Shown: positions 24,084 through 32,269 of the stretch, in pieces
How positions within the stretch are numbered: position 1 is the first letter of the stretch
Layout: every line of letters starts with the position of its first letter
Assembly (NCBI GenBank): GCA_020247305.1
Contig: JADCJE010000029.1
Location: forward strand, 1 to 52,559
Length of the DNA stretch: 52,559 nucleotides
DNA from: Phycisphaerales bacterium
GTDB lineage: Bacteria; Planctomycetota; UBA1135; UBA2386
Direction of reading: 5' to 3'
Program-made: the position numbers and the translations under genes
The notes under the pieces: model-generated
Databases searched by the model: none
Told to the model about the DNA's origin: nothing
What the model saw: only the letters and a program-made list of their open reading frames with translations

Positions 24084-25424
24084 TCACAGCACGAACGCGT
24101 TGCGGCAGCCCCTGGGCAGCGTCGCGAGGCACATGCGCTGCAGTTCGGCGCGCTGCGCCTTGTCCTCCAGCGACGTGAACACGTACAGCTTCCACATGCG
24201 CGGGTAGCTGGCGGCGAGGTCGGACAAGCGCGGGATGCGCGCGGTGAACGCGTCGAGCGGCTGCAGCCGGCCGCCCTCGCCGGGGAAGCGCACCAGCGTC
24301 TTCGCTTCCTTGAGCTGCATGCGGCGCTTGGGGCAGTACAGGATCACGTCGACCGGCCGGCCGAACGCCGCCGCCGCCTGCTGCTCCATCGTCGCCTCCC
24401 AGGCAAAGCGCGCTTCGGGCTGGCCGGGAGCGAAGTACGTCGCCAGCAGTTCGTCCTGCACGCCCTGGTTGTCGTGCCACGGCAGCACCAGCACGCGCTT
24501 GGGCAGTTGGCGGCGGCCGTAGCGGGAGACGAAGCGGTGCAGGCGGGCCGTCGCGGTGGCGTCGCCGAGGTCGAGCTGCGAGAGCCGGTAGACCAGCGTG
24601 TCGTCGGTCAGCCGCTGCAGCTCGGCGGCGGTCAGCGCGCCCGCGCGCAGCGCCAGCTCGACCATGCGCGAGAGCAGCGCGCCGGCGGCGATCTTGGCGT
24701 GGTGGTAGTAGACGCGCTCGCTGAAGTGGTAGCGGCACTCCAGCACGCGCAGCAGCTCGGACACGATGTCCTCGCGCAGCATGCCGTTCTTCTCGCAGTC
24801 GACGAACATCGCGCCCGAGCCGCGGTCGACGCGGAAGTAGTCGACGACGCGGCGGTCGTAGCGCAGCTCGAGGCCGGTGTAGTGGGCGTCGCGGCGCAGG
24901 TAGTCGAGCAGGTCGGCGTCGATCGTGTCGCTGACCACCTGCCGCCAGAAGGGCGGCACGTCGCGGCCTTCGCCGGTCAGGATCGCCAGCACGTCGTCGA
25001 ACAGGCCCTGGCGGCGCAATTCGTCGCCGAGTTCGCCGTCGTCGAGCGCGGCCCGGAAGCGCTCGGGGCGGTCGTGCCGCGGCAGCAGGCCGGTCTGGTC
25101 CTCGATGTTGTGGCCGAACGGAATGTGCGTGACGTCGTGCAGCAGCGCAGCGGCACGCAGCAGCCGCCGCTCGTCGTCGCCGACCGGCCGGCAGGCGGCG
25201 TCGCGCGCGGCGTTGCGGTTGCAGGCCGCGAGCAGCTGGTCGCAGACGTGCAGCGTGCCGATCGAGTGCTCGAAGCGCGTGTGCGTCGCGCCCGGATAGA
25301 CGAACGAAGCGCTGCCGAGCTGCTTGACGCCGCGCAACCGCTGCACGGCCGCGGTGTCGACGAGGCGCAGCTCGTCGCGCGACAGCTCGATGTCGCCGTG
25401 GACGGGATCGCGCAGGATGCTCAC
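24084..25424 (-). CDS. HD-domain phosphohydrolase (SAMHD1/dGTPase-like)
   Basis: This 446-residue protein starts VSILRDPVHGDIELS and has the HD-superfamily metal motif: THTRFEHSIG, LLHDVTHIPFGHNIED, and a following Asp in SDTIDADLLDYLRRD. This pattern matches the COG1078 family, which includes SAMHD1 and bacterial dNTP triphosphohydrolases. It likely hydrolyses deoxynucleotides in the cytoplasm, though many members are uncharacterised. The GTG at 25424 is used because the conserved RDPVHG begins at once and no better start is nearby. It appears to lead a three-gene unit with the outer-membrane protein and the HMA protein. A hairpin with T-run on the same strand lies upstream and terminates the preceding gene. 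Confidence 0.87.
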   Translation of the reverse strand: MSILRDPVHGDIELSRDELRLVDTAAVQRLRGVKQLGSASFVYPGATHTRFEHSIGTLHVCDQLLAACNRNAARDAACRPVGDDERRLLRAAALLHDVTHIPFGHNIEDQTGLLPRHDRPERFRAALDDGELGDELRRQGLFDDVLAILTGEGRDVPPFWRQVVSDTIDADLLDYLRRDAHYTGLELRYDRRVVDYFRVDRGSGAMFVDCEKNGMLREDIVSELLRVLECRYHFSERVYYHHAKIAAGALLSRMVELALRAGALTAAELQRLTDDTLVYRLSQLDLGDATATARLHRFVSRYGRRQLPKRVLVLPWHDNQGVQDELLATYFAPGQPEARFAWEATMEQQAAAAFGRPVDVILYCPKRRMQLKEAKTLVRFPGEGGRLQPLDAFTARIPRLSDLAASYPRMWKLYVFTSLEDKAQRAELQRMCLATLPRGCRNAFVL

Positions 25425-25459
25425 GCGCGCGACCGTAGCGCGGGCATCGCGGGGCGGAA

Positions 25460-25498
25460 AGAAAAGTGGGGATCGGGCGACGAGCCCGATCCCCCCAC
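25460..25498 (-). terminator. Rho-independent terminator
   Basis: On the minus strand a 13-base G+C-rich stem (25498-25484 with 25478-25466, one bulged base in a C-run) is followed by TTTTCTTTCC. It lies about 190 bases after the stop of the CarboxypepD-regulatory protein gene and just ahead of the HD gene, so the HD operon starts fresh after it. The rest of 25425-25686 shows no gene. Confidence 0.75.
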
Positions 25499-25686
25499 CA
25501 CACAACGAAGCCACACGAGGTGCGCCGCGCGCGCAAACGCGCGACGCAAGTAGAGAATACCCCAGGCCGCCGAACGTGACGGCGCGCGACGCGCGGCCGC
25601 CGAACGGCACGGCGGTCCGGCCGATGCCACCGCGGCGACGCCGTTCCCGGTTCGGGACGGAAGCGCGCAGCCGTCGGAGCGCCCGG

Positions 25687-27213
25687 TCAGCGTCCCGCCG
25701 CCACGTCGACGGCGAGCTCGACGGGGCCGGTGGCGACGACGTCGCGCCGTTCGCAGCGATGTGACGGGCCGTCGACGGGCGTCGTCGTCAGCGTGAAGTC
25801 GTAGCGACCGGCCTGCGGCAGGCTGACGCGCCAGGGCTCGTCGGCGGCGAGCGCCGCCCGGATGCCGCCGGCGAGGTCGGCCGCGGCGGTCCACGCCACG
25901 CCCGCCTGCGGCGGCGCCAGCGCGAAGCCGGGCTCGCCGCCGCGCCAGCGCGGCAACGCGATGCGGCCCGTCGCCGGCCACTCGGTCAGCAACACGACGC
26001 GGCCAGCGTGGCCCGGAGCGCGCACCTGCACGACCGCGGGCGCATCGCCGTCCGGCACGCCGAGCACGAACGCCCCGACTGCGTCGGCGGTGACGGCGAA
26101 CACGCCGCGCCACGTGGCCTCCGCCGGCGCCAACCGCGGCGCGCGCGGCCACGCTGCCGCGCCACCCGACGCGAGGCGCACCATGGCGCCGGCGACCGGC
26201 GCGCCATCGGCGTCGACGACGACGCCGGCGAGGGTGCGCGCCGCATAGGCCGGCAGCGCCACGACGGCGCGCGCGCGTTCGCCCTTGGTTCGCACGACCT
26301 GCGGCGCCATGCGCGCGACCAGCGGGTGCGCCACCACGACGCCGACCTCGACGTCGCGCGGCAGGTCGTCGATCTGCGCCCGGCCGCTGCCATCGACCGC
26401 GTAACCGCCGGTGAGCGCCTGCGCGTGGAACGGCCAGTTGGCGAGGCTCGCGGCGAGTTCCGCCGTCGGCAGCACGTAGACGCGGACGTGGTCGAGCTGC
26501 GCGGCGACTGCCGCCAGTTGCACCTCCAGCACGCACGCCGGCTCCAAGCGCGCGTCGGCGATGGCGCCGTCGCCGACGTCGATCGCGCGCGCGTGGGCGG
26601 CGCAACCCGGCGCGCGCACGACGAACGGCACGCCGTCGCCCGCCGGCGTGCTCGCTTCGTAGCGGCCCTCGTCGTCGACGACGAACTCGCGGCGGCCGGC
26701 AGACGTCGTCTCGCCGAACCATACCGACGCCCCGCGCGCCGGCGCCCCGTCCGGCCCCAGCACGCGGCCGCGCACGACGCGCACGCCGCCCAGGCGCACC
26801 GACGCCGCGCCCCGCGCCGGCACGCTTGCGTGGCGCAGCAGTTCGCCACCGGCCACCGCGATGGCGACGAGGCTGCCACCCGCGGCGCCGTCGTCGGGAT
26901 CGCACCCAGCGCCGACGCCGGCGACGACGCGCAGCGGCAACGGCGCGTCGGCCGCTGCGGCCTCGACCGCCTGCACGCGCGCCGACGGCGGCGGCGCGAA
27001 GGCTTCGCGCAGCGCGACGGCAACCGCGACGTGGGGGCCACCGACGGCGGCCGGCGCTGGCGCGGGCACGCCAGGCGCGACCGGCGCGGCAACGGCAGAC
27101 GGTTCGTCCGGCTCGACCGCGGGCGCTGGCGATTCGCCGGCGGCCAGCAACCACAGCGCGAGCGCTGCGCCCGCGGCGGCCAGCAGCAGGAACATGGCGT
27201 GGCGGCGTTGCAT
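25687..27213 (-). CDS. Membrane-anchored protein with carboxypeptidase-regulatory-like domains
   Basis: This 508-residue protein begins MQRRHAMFLLLAAAGAALAL, a signal-anchor, followed by a Pro/Ala linker. It then carries at least two carboxypeptidase-regulatory-like beta domains with the pattern VRGRVLGPDGAPARGASVWFG ... GRYEAS and TLAGVVVDADGAPVAGAMVRLA ... GAFVLGV. These folds are common in exported proteins that display or bind other modules. The C-terminal ~100 residues form another beta-rich unit. No catalytic residue is visible. ATG at 27213 fits the signal better than the upstream GTG at 27234. It is divergent from the first glycosyltransferase, with only 49 bases between the ATGs. Confidence 0.7.
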   Translation of the reverse strand: MQRRHAMFLLLAAAGAALALWLLAAGESPAPAVEPDEPSAVAAPVAPGVPAPAPAAVGGPHVAVAVALREAFAPPPSARVQAVEAAAADAPLPLRVVAGVGAGCDPDDGAAGGSLVAIAVAGGELLRHASVPARGAASVRLGGVRVVRGRVLGPDGAPARGASVWFGETTSAGRREFVVDDEGRYEASTPAGDGVPFVVRAPGCAAHARAIDVGDGAIADARLEPACVLEVQLAAVAAQLDHVRVYVLPTAELAASLANWPFHAQALTGGYAVDGSGRAQIDDLPRDVEVGVVVAHPLVARMAPQVVRTKGERARAVVALPAYAARTLAGVVVDADGAPVAGAMVRLASGGAAAWPRAPRLAPAEATWRGVFAVTADAVGAFVLGVPDGDAPAVVQVRAPGHAGRVVLLTEWPATGRIALPRWRGGEPGFALAPPQAGVAWTAAADLAGGIRAALAADEPWRVSLPQAGRYDFTLTTTPVDGPSHRCERRDVVATGPVELAVDVAAGR

Positions 27214-27262
27214 GCGCGTGGCGTCGGGAAGCACGATAGCCTGCCCGCCGTCCTACCGCCGC

Positions 27263-28333
27263 ATGCGCCTGCCGATCGCCCTCGACTACCGCCCCGCCAT
27301 GCTCTCGGGGTCGGGCATCGGTCGCGCCGTCCGCGAGTTGGCGCGCGCACTGGCGGCTTGCGACGATGTCGACGTGCGGCTGTTCGCGCACAGCCTCGCG
27401 CCGGCCCGCGTGGCGTGCCCGCCACCGCCGGGCGCCCGCTTGAGCCGATTGCCGCTGCCCGGCCGCTGCCTGCCGGCGCTCGCGCGCCTCGGCCTCGGCG
27501 CCGACCGGCTCGCCGGCGGTGCGCGCATCGTCCACTGGACCGACTACGTGCACCCGCCGGTGTCGACGGCGCGCGTCGTGCTGACCGTGCACGACCTCGC
27601 GTTCGTGCGCGAACCGGCGTGGCACGGCGCCGCCGCTGGCGGCCTGCGCGCGCGCACCGCCGCCGCCATCGCTGCGGCGGCCGTCGTCGTCGCGCCCTCG
27701 CAGGCGACCGCCAGCGACGTGCGTGCCTTCGCGCCGCGCGCCGACGTGCGCGTGATCCCGTTCGGCGCCGACCACGCGCCGGTCGCGCCGCTGCCGACCG
27801 CCGACCACGTGCTGTGCCTGGGCACCATCGAACCGCGCAAGAACCACCGCGCTCTGCTGCAGGCATGGTCGCTGTTGCCAGCGCCGCGGCCGCGCCTCGT
27901 CGTGGTCGGCCGCGTCGGCTGGGAATGCGCCGACGTCGTGCGCGAGCTGCGCGCCGCCGCGGCGGCCGGTTGGCTCGATTGGCTGCCGGCCGCCGACGAC
28001 GCGACGGTGTGGCGCTTGCTGCGCAGCGCCCGCGCGCTGGCCTTCCCGTCGCTTTGGGAAGGCTTCGGCTTCCCGCCGCTGGAAGCGATGGCGCTCGGCG
28101 TGCCCGTCGTCGCGCACGACTGTGCGCCGATGCGCGAACTCGGCCACGGCGTGTTCACGTTCGCCGACGCGCGCGAACCGGCGCTGCTCGCCGCCGCGCT
28201 GCAGCGCGCGCTGACGGACGACGGCGTGCGCATGCGCGCGGCGACTGCCGGCCCGGCGCGCGCGGCGCAGTTTCGCTGGGCGGACTGCGCGCAGTCGCAC
28301 GCTGCGCTCTACCGCGAGGTCGCCGCATGCTGA
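27263..28333 (+). CDS. GT4-family glycosyltransferase (1 of 3)
   Basis: This 356-residue protein has the GT-B fold: an N-terminal acceptor half (LDYRPAMLSGSGIGRAVREL) and a C-terminal nucleotide-sugar half with LGTIEPRKNH and PSLWEGFGFPPLEAMALGVPVV, the E-x7-E motif of family 4. It should transfer a sugar from a nucleotide donor to a growing glycan. The donor is not readable. Its stop overlaps the next gene's start (ATGCTGA), and three related enzymes follow in a row, so they probably assemble one surface polysaccharide or a lipid-linked glycan. Confidence 0.88.
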   Translation: MRLPIALDYRPAMLSGSGIGRAVRELARALAACDDVDVRLFAHSLAPARVACPPPPGARLSRLPLPGRCLPALARLGLGADRLAGGARIVHWTDYVHPPVSTARVVLTVHDLAFVREPAWHGAAAGGLRARTAAAIAAAAVVVAPSQATASDVRAFAPRADVRVIPFGADHAPVAPLPTADHVLCLGTIEPRKNHRALLQAWSLLPAPRPRLVVVGRVGWECADVVRELRAAAAAGWLDWLPAADDATVWRLLRSARALAFPSLWEGFGFPPLEAMALGVPVVAHDCAPMRELGHGVFTFADAREPALLAAALQRALTDDGVRMRAATAGPARAAQFRWADCAQSHAALYREVAAC

Positions 28334-29328
28334 TCGCCTTCGACGGCGCCGGGCTCGGCGACGGCCCGCCGACCGGCGTGGCGCGCGCATTCCTGACCGG
28401 GCTGCAGGCGTATGCGGCGCGCGGCGAGCACGCAGCGGTGCTGCTGCTGCCCGCCGGCGCCCCCGATCCGGCGTTGCCCGGCGTGCGCGTCGTCGCCGCG
28501 CCGCGCGGCCGCCTGCAGCGACAGCTGGCATTGCCGCGGTTGCTGCGCGCCCTGCGCGCCGACGTGCTGCACAGTTCGGTCGCCGCCGTGCCGCTGCGCG
28601 CGCCGTTGCCGGCGATCGCAACCGTGCACGACCTGCCGTGGCGCCACGCCGAGGCCGGCGAAGCGACGACGCTCTGGCGGCGCTTCGCCACTGCGCGCGC
28701 GCTGCGCGCGGCCGACGCCGTGCTGGCGCCGTCGACGATGACCGCCGCGGATGCGCGCGCGCTGCTCGGCGCGGACGCCACCGCCAAGGTGCGCGTCGTG
28801 CCGCACGGCTGCGCGCGCAGCGCCCCGCCGACGCCGGCAGCGATCGCCGGCCGACGCGGCCCCTTCCTGGCGCTCGGCGACGACCGGCCGCGCAAGCAGC
28901 GCGATGTGCTGCGCGTCGCGCACGCGCGCGCGCTGGCGCAGGAGCCGGGCCTGCCGCCGCTGCGCTTCGTCGGCCCGCCCGACGACTACGTCGACGAAGC
29001 GACCAAAGAGCAACTGCTGCGCGACTGCCGTGCGCTCGTGCACCCGTCGCGCTTCGAGGGCTTTGGCCTACCGGTGCTCGAAGGCCTCGCCCACGGCGCA
29101 CCAGTCGTCTGCAGCGACCTGCCGCCGCACCGCGAGATCGCGGGCGACAGCGCGCTGTACGCGCCAGCCGGCGACGTCGCAGCGTTCGCCGACGCGCTGC
29201 TCGCCGTGCACCGCGACGCGGCGCTGCGCGCGCGGCTCGCCACCACCGGCCATGCGCGTGCCGCCGACTTCGCGCCGGAGCGCACAGCCGCCGCATGGGC
29301 GCAGACGCATCGCGAGGTGGCGCGATGA
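28327..29328 (+). CDS. GT4-family glycosyltransferase (2 of 3)
   Basis: This 333-residue GT-B enzyme overlaps the first by 7 bases. The C-terminal half carries a shortened donor block (ALGDDRPRKQRDVL) and the PSRFEGFGLPVLEGLAHGAPVV motif with the family-4 glutamates. The N-terminal half contains TVHDLPWRHAEAG, typical of GT4 proteins acting on lipid-linked or polysaccharide acceptors. The KN dipeptide of the RKN motif is replaced by RKQ, a mild change. A 29-codon ORF starts inside its ATGA stop and bridges to the third enzyme. Confidence 0.86.
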   Translation: MLIAFDGAGLGDGPPTGVARAFLTGLQAYAARGEHAAVLLLPAGAPDPALPGVRVVAAPRGRLQRQLALPRLLRALRADVLHSSVAAVPLRAPLPAIATVHDLPWRHAEAGEATTLWRRFATARALRAADAVLAPSTMTAADARALLGADATAKVRVVPHGCARSAPPTPAAIAGRRGPFLALGDDRPRKQRDVLRVAHARALAQEPGLPPLRFVGPPDDYVDEATKEQLLRDCRALVHPSRFEGFGLPVLEGLAHGAPVVCSDLPPHREIAGDSALYAPAGDVAAFADALLAVHRDAALRARLATTGHARAADFAPERTAAAWAQTHREVAR

Positions 29329-29414
29329 ACTCCAGCACCGCGCGGCGACGTGAGGTGACGGCAACGCGCAACCCGGCGCGCGCGGGCGGCACCACGCGCG
29401 AGGACACAGCGTGA
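29325..29414 (+). CDS. Possible 29-residue bridging ORF
   Basis: An ATG overlapping the stop of glycosyltransferase 2 opens a 29-codon, Arg/Thr-rich frame that ends at TGA 29412-29414, overlapping the GTG of glycosyltransferase 3. Its composition looks like G+C-rich shadow coding. It might only keep ribosomes moving between the two genes. There is no other support. Confidence 0.2.
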   Translation: MNSSTARRREVTATRNPARAGGTTREDTA

Positions 29415-30496
29415 GCCTGCACGTCGCCGTCGCCGGCTGGTTGCTCGGACCAACGTCGGGCGCCAACCGTCGGCTGCTCGCGCTGCTGCGCGCGCTCGGC
29501 CCGCAACTCGCGGCGGACGAACGCGTCACCGTGCTGCACGGTCCGGACTTCACCCCGCCGTCGCTGCCGCGCATCGACTGGCAGCCGATCGCGATCCCCG
29601 CCGGCCCGACGCTGCGCCGCGTGCGCGCGGAACGGCGCCTGCTGCCGCGCGCACTGCGGCAACTTGGCGCCAACGTGCTCGACCACGGCTTCCTGCCGCT
29701 GCCACCGTCGCCGATCCCGGTCTGCTTGCTGGTGCACGATCTGCGCGCGGTCGACGGCTTGACGGGCTGGCCGCGCTGGCTCGCGCGCGCGACGCTGCGG
29801 TCCGCGCTCCACGGCGCGGCGGCCGTCGTCGCGCCGAGCCGCTGGACCGCCGCGCGCCTGCGCGCGCTGGCGCCCAACGCAGTCTCCCCGGTCGTCGTCG
29901 CCAACGCGGTCGACACGCCGGGCTACGGCAACGACGGCGATGCAGCGTTGACCGCGGCCGCCGACCAACCGCCAACCGGCTTCGTGCTGCACGTCGGCCA
30001 CGTCGAAGCGCGCAAGAACCTCGGCGTCGTCGTCGCCGCGCTCGCCGGCCTGCCGCCGACGCAGCGGCCCGAGTTCTGGCTGGCCGGTCGCGACGCCGGC
30101 GCACTCGCGGCCCTCCAGCGCGCCGCGGCCGGGACGGTGGCGCTGCGCGCGCTCGGCGTCGTCGACGACGACCGCCTCGCCGCGCTCTACCGCGGCGCGC
30201 GCGCCGTCGTGCTGCCCTCACGCCACGAAGGCTTCGGCTTGCCCGCGCTCGAAGCGCTCGCCCACGGCAGACCGGTGCTCGCCAGCGCCTGCGGCGCGCT
30301 GCCCGAAGTCGTCGGCGCCGTCGGCGTGCTGCTGCCCGCCGACGACGTCGGCAGTTGGCGGCGCGCACTCGCCAACCTGCCGCCCGAAGACGCGGCGGCG
30401 CGCGCGGCGCGGCGTGCGCACGCGGCGACCGTGACCTGGGACGCCAGCGCGGCAGCGCTGCTGGCGACGTGGCGGCGCATCGCCGCCGAGATCTAG
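29411..30496 (+). CDS. GT4-family glycosyltransferase (3 of 3)
   Basis: This 361-residue GT-B enzyme has LLVHDLRAVDGLTGWPRW in the N-terminal half, HVGHVEARKNLGVV and PSRHEGFGLPALEALAHGRPVL in the C-terminal half, with the family-4 EX7E pattern. The GTG start at 29411 gives the typical beginning SLHVAVAGWLLGPTSGANRR. It is the third of a tandem set and probably extends the same glycan. Its stop codon is only 2 bases from the stop of the convergent FHA gene; an AGATCTAGATCT palindrome spans both, with no room for a normal terminator. Confidence 0.88.
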   Translation: MSLHVAVAGWLLGPTSGANRRLLALLRALGPQLAADERVTVLHGPDFTPPSLPRIDWQPIAIPAGPTLRRVRAERRLLPRALRQLGANVLDHGFLPLPPSPIPVCLLVHDLRAVDGLTGWPRWLARATLRSALHGAAAVVAPSRWTAARLRALAPNAVSPVVVANAVDTPGYGNDGDAALTAAADQPPTGFVLHVGHVEARKNLGVVVAALAGLPPTQRPEFWLAGRDAGALAALQRAAAGTVALRALGVVDDDRLAALYRGARAVVLPSRHEGFGLPALEALAHGRPVLASACGALPEVVGAVGVLLPADDVGSWRRALANLPPEDAAARAARRAHAATVTWDASAAALLATWRRIAAEI

Positions 30497-30498
30497 AT

Positions 30499-31344
30499 CT
30501 AAGCGACCAGCCGGATCGTGAACCAGACGATCCCCGCGCCGAGCGCCAGCGCGCCGAGCACGAAGAGCGCGCGCATGCCGCCGCCAACCTGCCCGAGGTC
30601 GTCGCCGAGCACACCGCCGCCGCCAGCCTGCTTGTGGAACTGCAGGATGCGGCCGCTCGTCGACGGCGCCGCGCCCGACGGCGCGGCCGCTGCAGGCTTG
30701 GCCGCCGGCGCGGCAGCCGGCTTGCGCACCTCGACGACTTCGTCGGCGAACTCGACGACGTTCGCCGGCGGCTTGGCGGCCGGCGGCTTCGCGGCGGGCG
30801 GCGCTGGCGGCACAGGCGGCGTCGGGCGCGCCGGCGGCGGCACGGCGCGCGGCGCGGCGGCCGCCGATGGCGCACCACCGAGCAGGTCGTCGTCGTCGTC
30901 CGCGAACGGCGAGGCCGGCGGTTCCACCGCCGGTGGCGCCACAGCGGCAGACTTCGGTGAGGGTGGCGGCGCGGTCGTCGGCGCAGCATCACCCAGCAAG
31001 TCGTCGTCGTCCTCGAATGCAGCGCGCGCCAGCGTCGGCGCAGCCGTCGCCGCTGCCGCGCCGGGCGCCTTGCCTTCGCGGTAGACGAGCACGGTCGCGC
31101 CGATCTGGATGCGGTCGCCGTCGCGCAGCACGCGGCGCGTGACCGGTTTGTCGTTGAGGCGCGTGCCGTTGCTGCTGCCGAGGTCCTCGACCTCGGCGAC
31201 GCCCGCTTCGACGACGAGGCGCGCGTGCCGGCGCGAAGCCTTGCTGTCGTCGATCACGAGGTCGCAGCCGGCGACGCGGCCGATGACAAAGCCGTCGTGC
31301 ACCGGCAGGTGCTTGCCAGCCAGCGTGGTGAGGTAGCCGCTCAT
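30499..31344 (-). CDS. FHA-domain protein with Ala/Pro linker and C-terminal membrane helix
   Basis: This 281-residue protein starts with an FHA phosphothreonine-binding domain (about 1-89) showing GRVAGCDLVIDD, SRRHARL and DLGSSNGTRLN, all key binding residues. A long low-complexity Ala/Pro/Lys linker follows and contains two acidic copies of a DDDDLLG motif. The end is a single membrane helix (about 258-278), so the protein is tail-anchored with the FHA domain in the cytoplasm. FHA proteins read Ser/Thr kinase signals; no kinase is adjacent. ATG at 31344 directly precedes the domain. It is divergent from the ABC ATPase gene, 70 bases away. Confidence 0.86.
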   Translation of the reverse strand: MSGYLTTLAGKHLPVHDGFVIGRVAGCDLVIDDSKASRRHARLVVEAGVAEVEDLGSSNGTRLNDKPVTRRVLRDGDRIQIGATVLVYREGKAPGAAAATAAPTLARAAFEDDDDLLGDAAPTTAPPPSPKSAAVAPPAVEPPASPFADDDDDLLGGAPSAAAAPRAVPPPARPTPPVPPAPPAAKPPAAKPPANVVEFADEVVEVRKPAAAPAAKPAAAAPSGAAPSTSGRILQFHKQAGGGGVLGDDLGQVGGGMRALFVLGALALGAGIVWFTIRLVA

Positions 31345-31414
31345 CGTCCATCCGCCGCGTCGCCGCGGCGCTTGGCAGGAAACCGCATCGGCGCAGATAT
31401 ACCATCGCGCCGCC

Positions 31415-32269
31415 ATGGCGACTGCCATCTCGGTGCGGCAACTGGCGGTGACGTTCCCCGCGCGCGGCCGTCAGCCGGCCGTCGCGGCGCTGCGGCCGAT
31501 CGACTTCGAGGTGGCGCAGGGACGCATCGTCGGCGTGCTCGGCCCCAACGGCTCGGGCAAGTCGACGCTGTTGCGCGTGCTCGCCGGCCGCCAGCGCCCG
31601 AGCAGCGGCGACGTGCGCGTGCTCGACCTGCCGCCCGAGGCCCCCGCGCTGCGGCGGCGCGTGGCGTGGCAACCGGAGGGGCCACTGCCGCTCGACGTGC
31701 TGTCGGCGCGCGAGTTCCTGCAGTGGGTCGGGGCCGAACTCGGCCTCGCCAACGCCGACGCCGACGCGCGCGCCGAGCGCTGGCTCGCGCGGCTCGACCT
31801 GCTGCACGCCGGACGGCGGTGGATCCGCACGTTCAGCACCGGCATGCACAAACGCCTGGCGCTCGCCGCCGCGCTGCTCGCCGATCCGGAGGTGCTGCTG
31901 CTCGACGAGCCGACCGCGGGCCTCGACCCGTTCGGCAGCGAAACGGTGATGGCGATCCTGCGCGAACGCGCCGCCGCCGGCGCCACCGTGCTGATGGCCT
32001 CGCACCACCTGCTCGAAGTCGAGGAAGTCTGCGACGAGGTGCTGGTGCTGCAGGACGGCGAGATCCAGGCGCGCGGCCGCCTCGACGACCTGCTGGGCGG
32101 CGACGCCCACGCCATCGTCGTGCGCGGCCTCGACGCCGGCGGCCTCGACGCCGTCGCCGCCGCCGCGCGCGCCCGCGGCGGCGACGTGCTGCGCGTCGAA
32201 CGGCCGCGCGACCACCTGTTCGCGCTGTTCCGCCGGCTGCGGCAGGCGCGCGGCGGGACCGGCCGATGA
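31415..32269 (+). CDS. ABC transporter ATP-binding protein
   Basis: This 284-residue ATPase has Walker A GPNGSGKST, Q-loop WQPEGPLPLD, a signature TFSTGMHKRLALA in place of LSGGQ, Walker B VLLLDEPTAGLD and the H-loop MASHHLLEVE. The weak signature and ~50-residue C-terminal extension fit exporters of the ABC-2 type (for example CcmA/NatA-like). Its stop overlaps the next gene (ATGA). The substrate is unknown. The downstream membrane protein of about 340 residues is the likely permease partner. Confidence 0.9.
   Translation: MATAISVRQLAVTFPARGRQPAVAALRPIDFEVAQGRIVGVLGPNGSGKSTLLRVLAGRQRPSSGDVRVLDLPPEAPALRRRVAWQPEGPLPLDVLSAREFLQWVGAELGLANADADARAERWLARLDLLHAGRRWIRTFSTGMHKRLALAAALLADPEVLLLDEPTAGLDPFGSETVMAILRERAAAGATVLMASHHLLEVEEVCDEVLVLQDGEIQARGRLDDLLGGDAHAIVVRGLDAGGLDAVAAAARARGGDVLRVERPRDHLFALFRRLRQARGGTGR

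Noticed and set aside
25421..30001. A 1526-codon open frame on the minus strand
   Set aside because: It is antisense to several genes with clear motifs, and its translation is Arg/Ala/Pro-rich low complexity, as expected for shadows in G+C-rich DNA.
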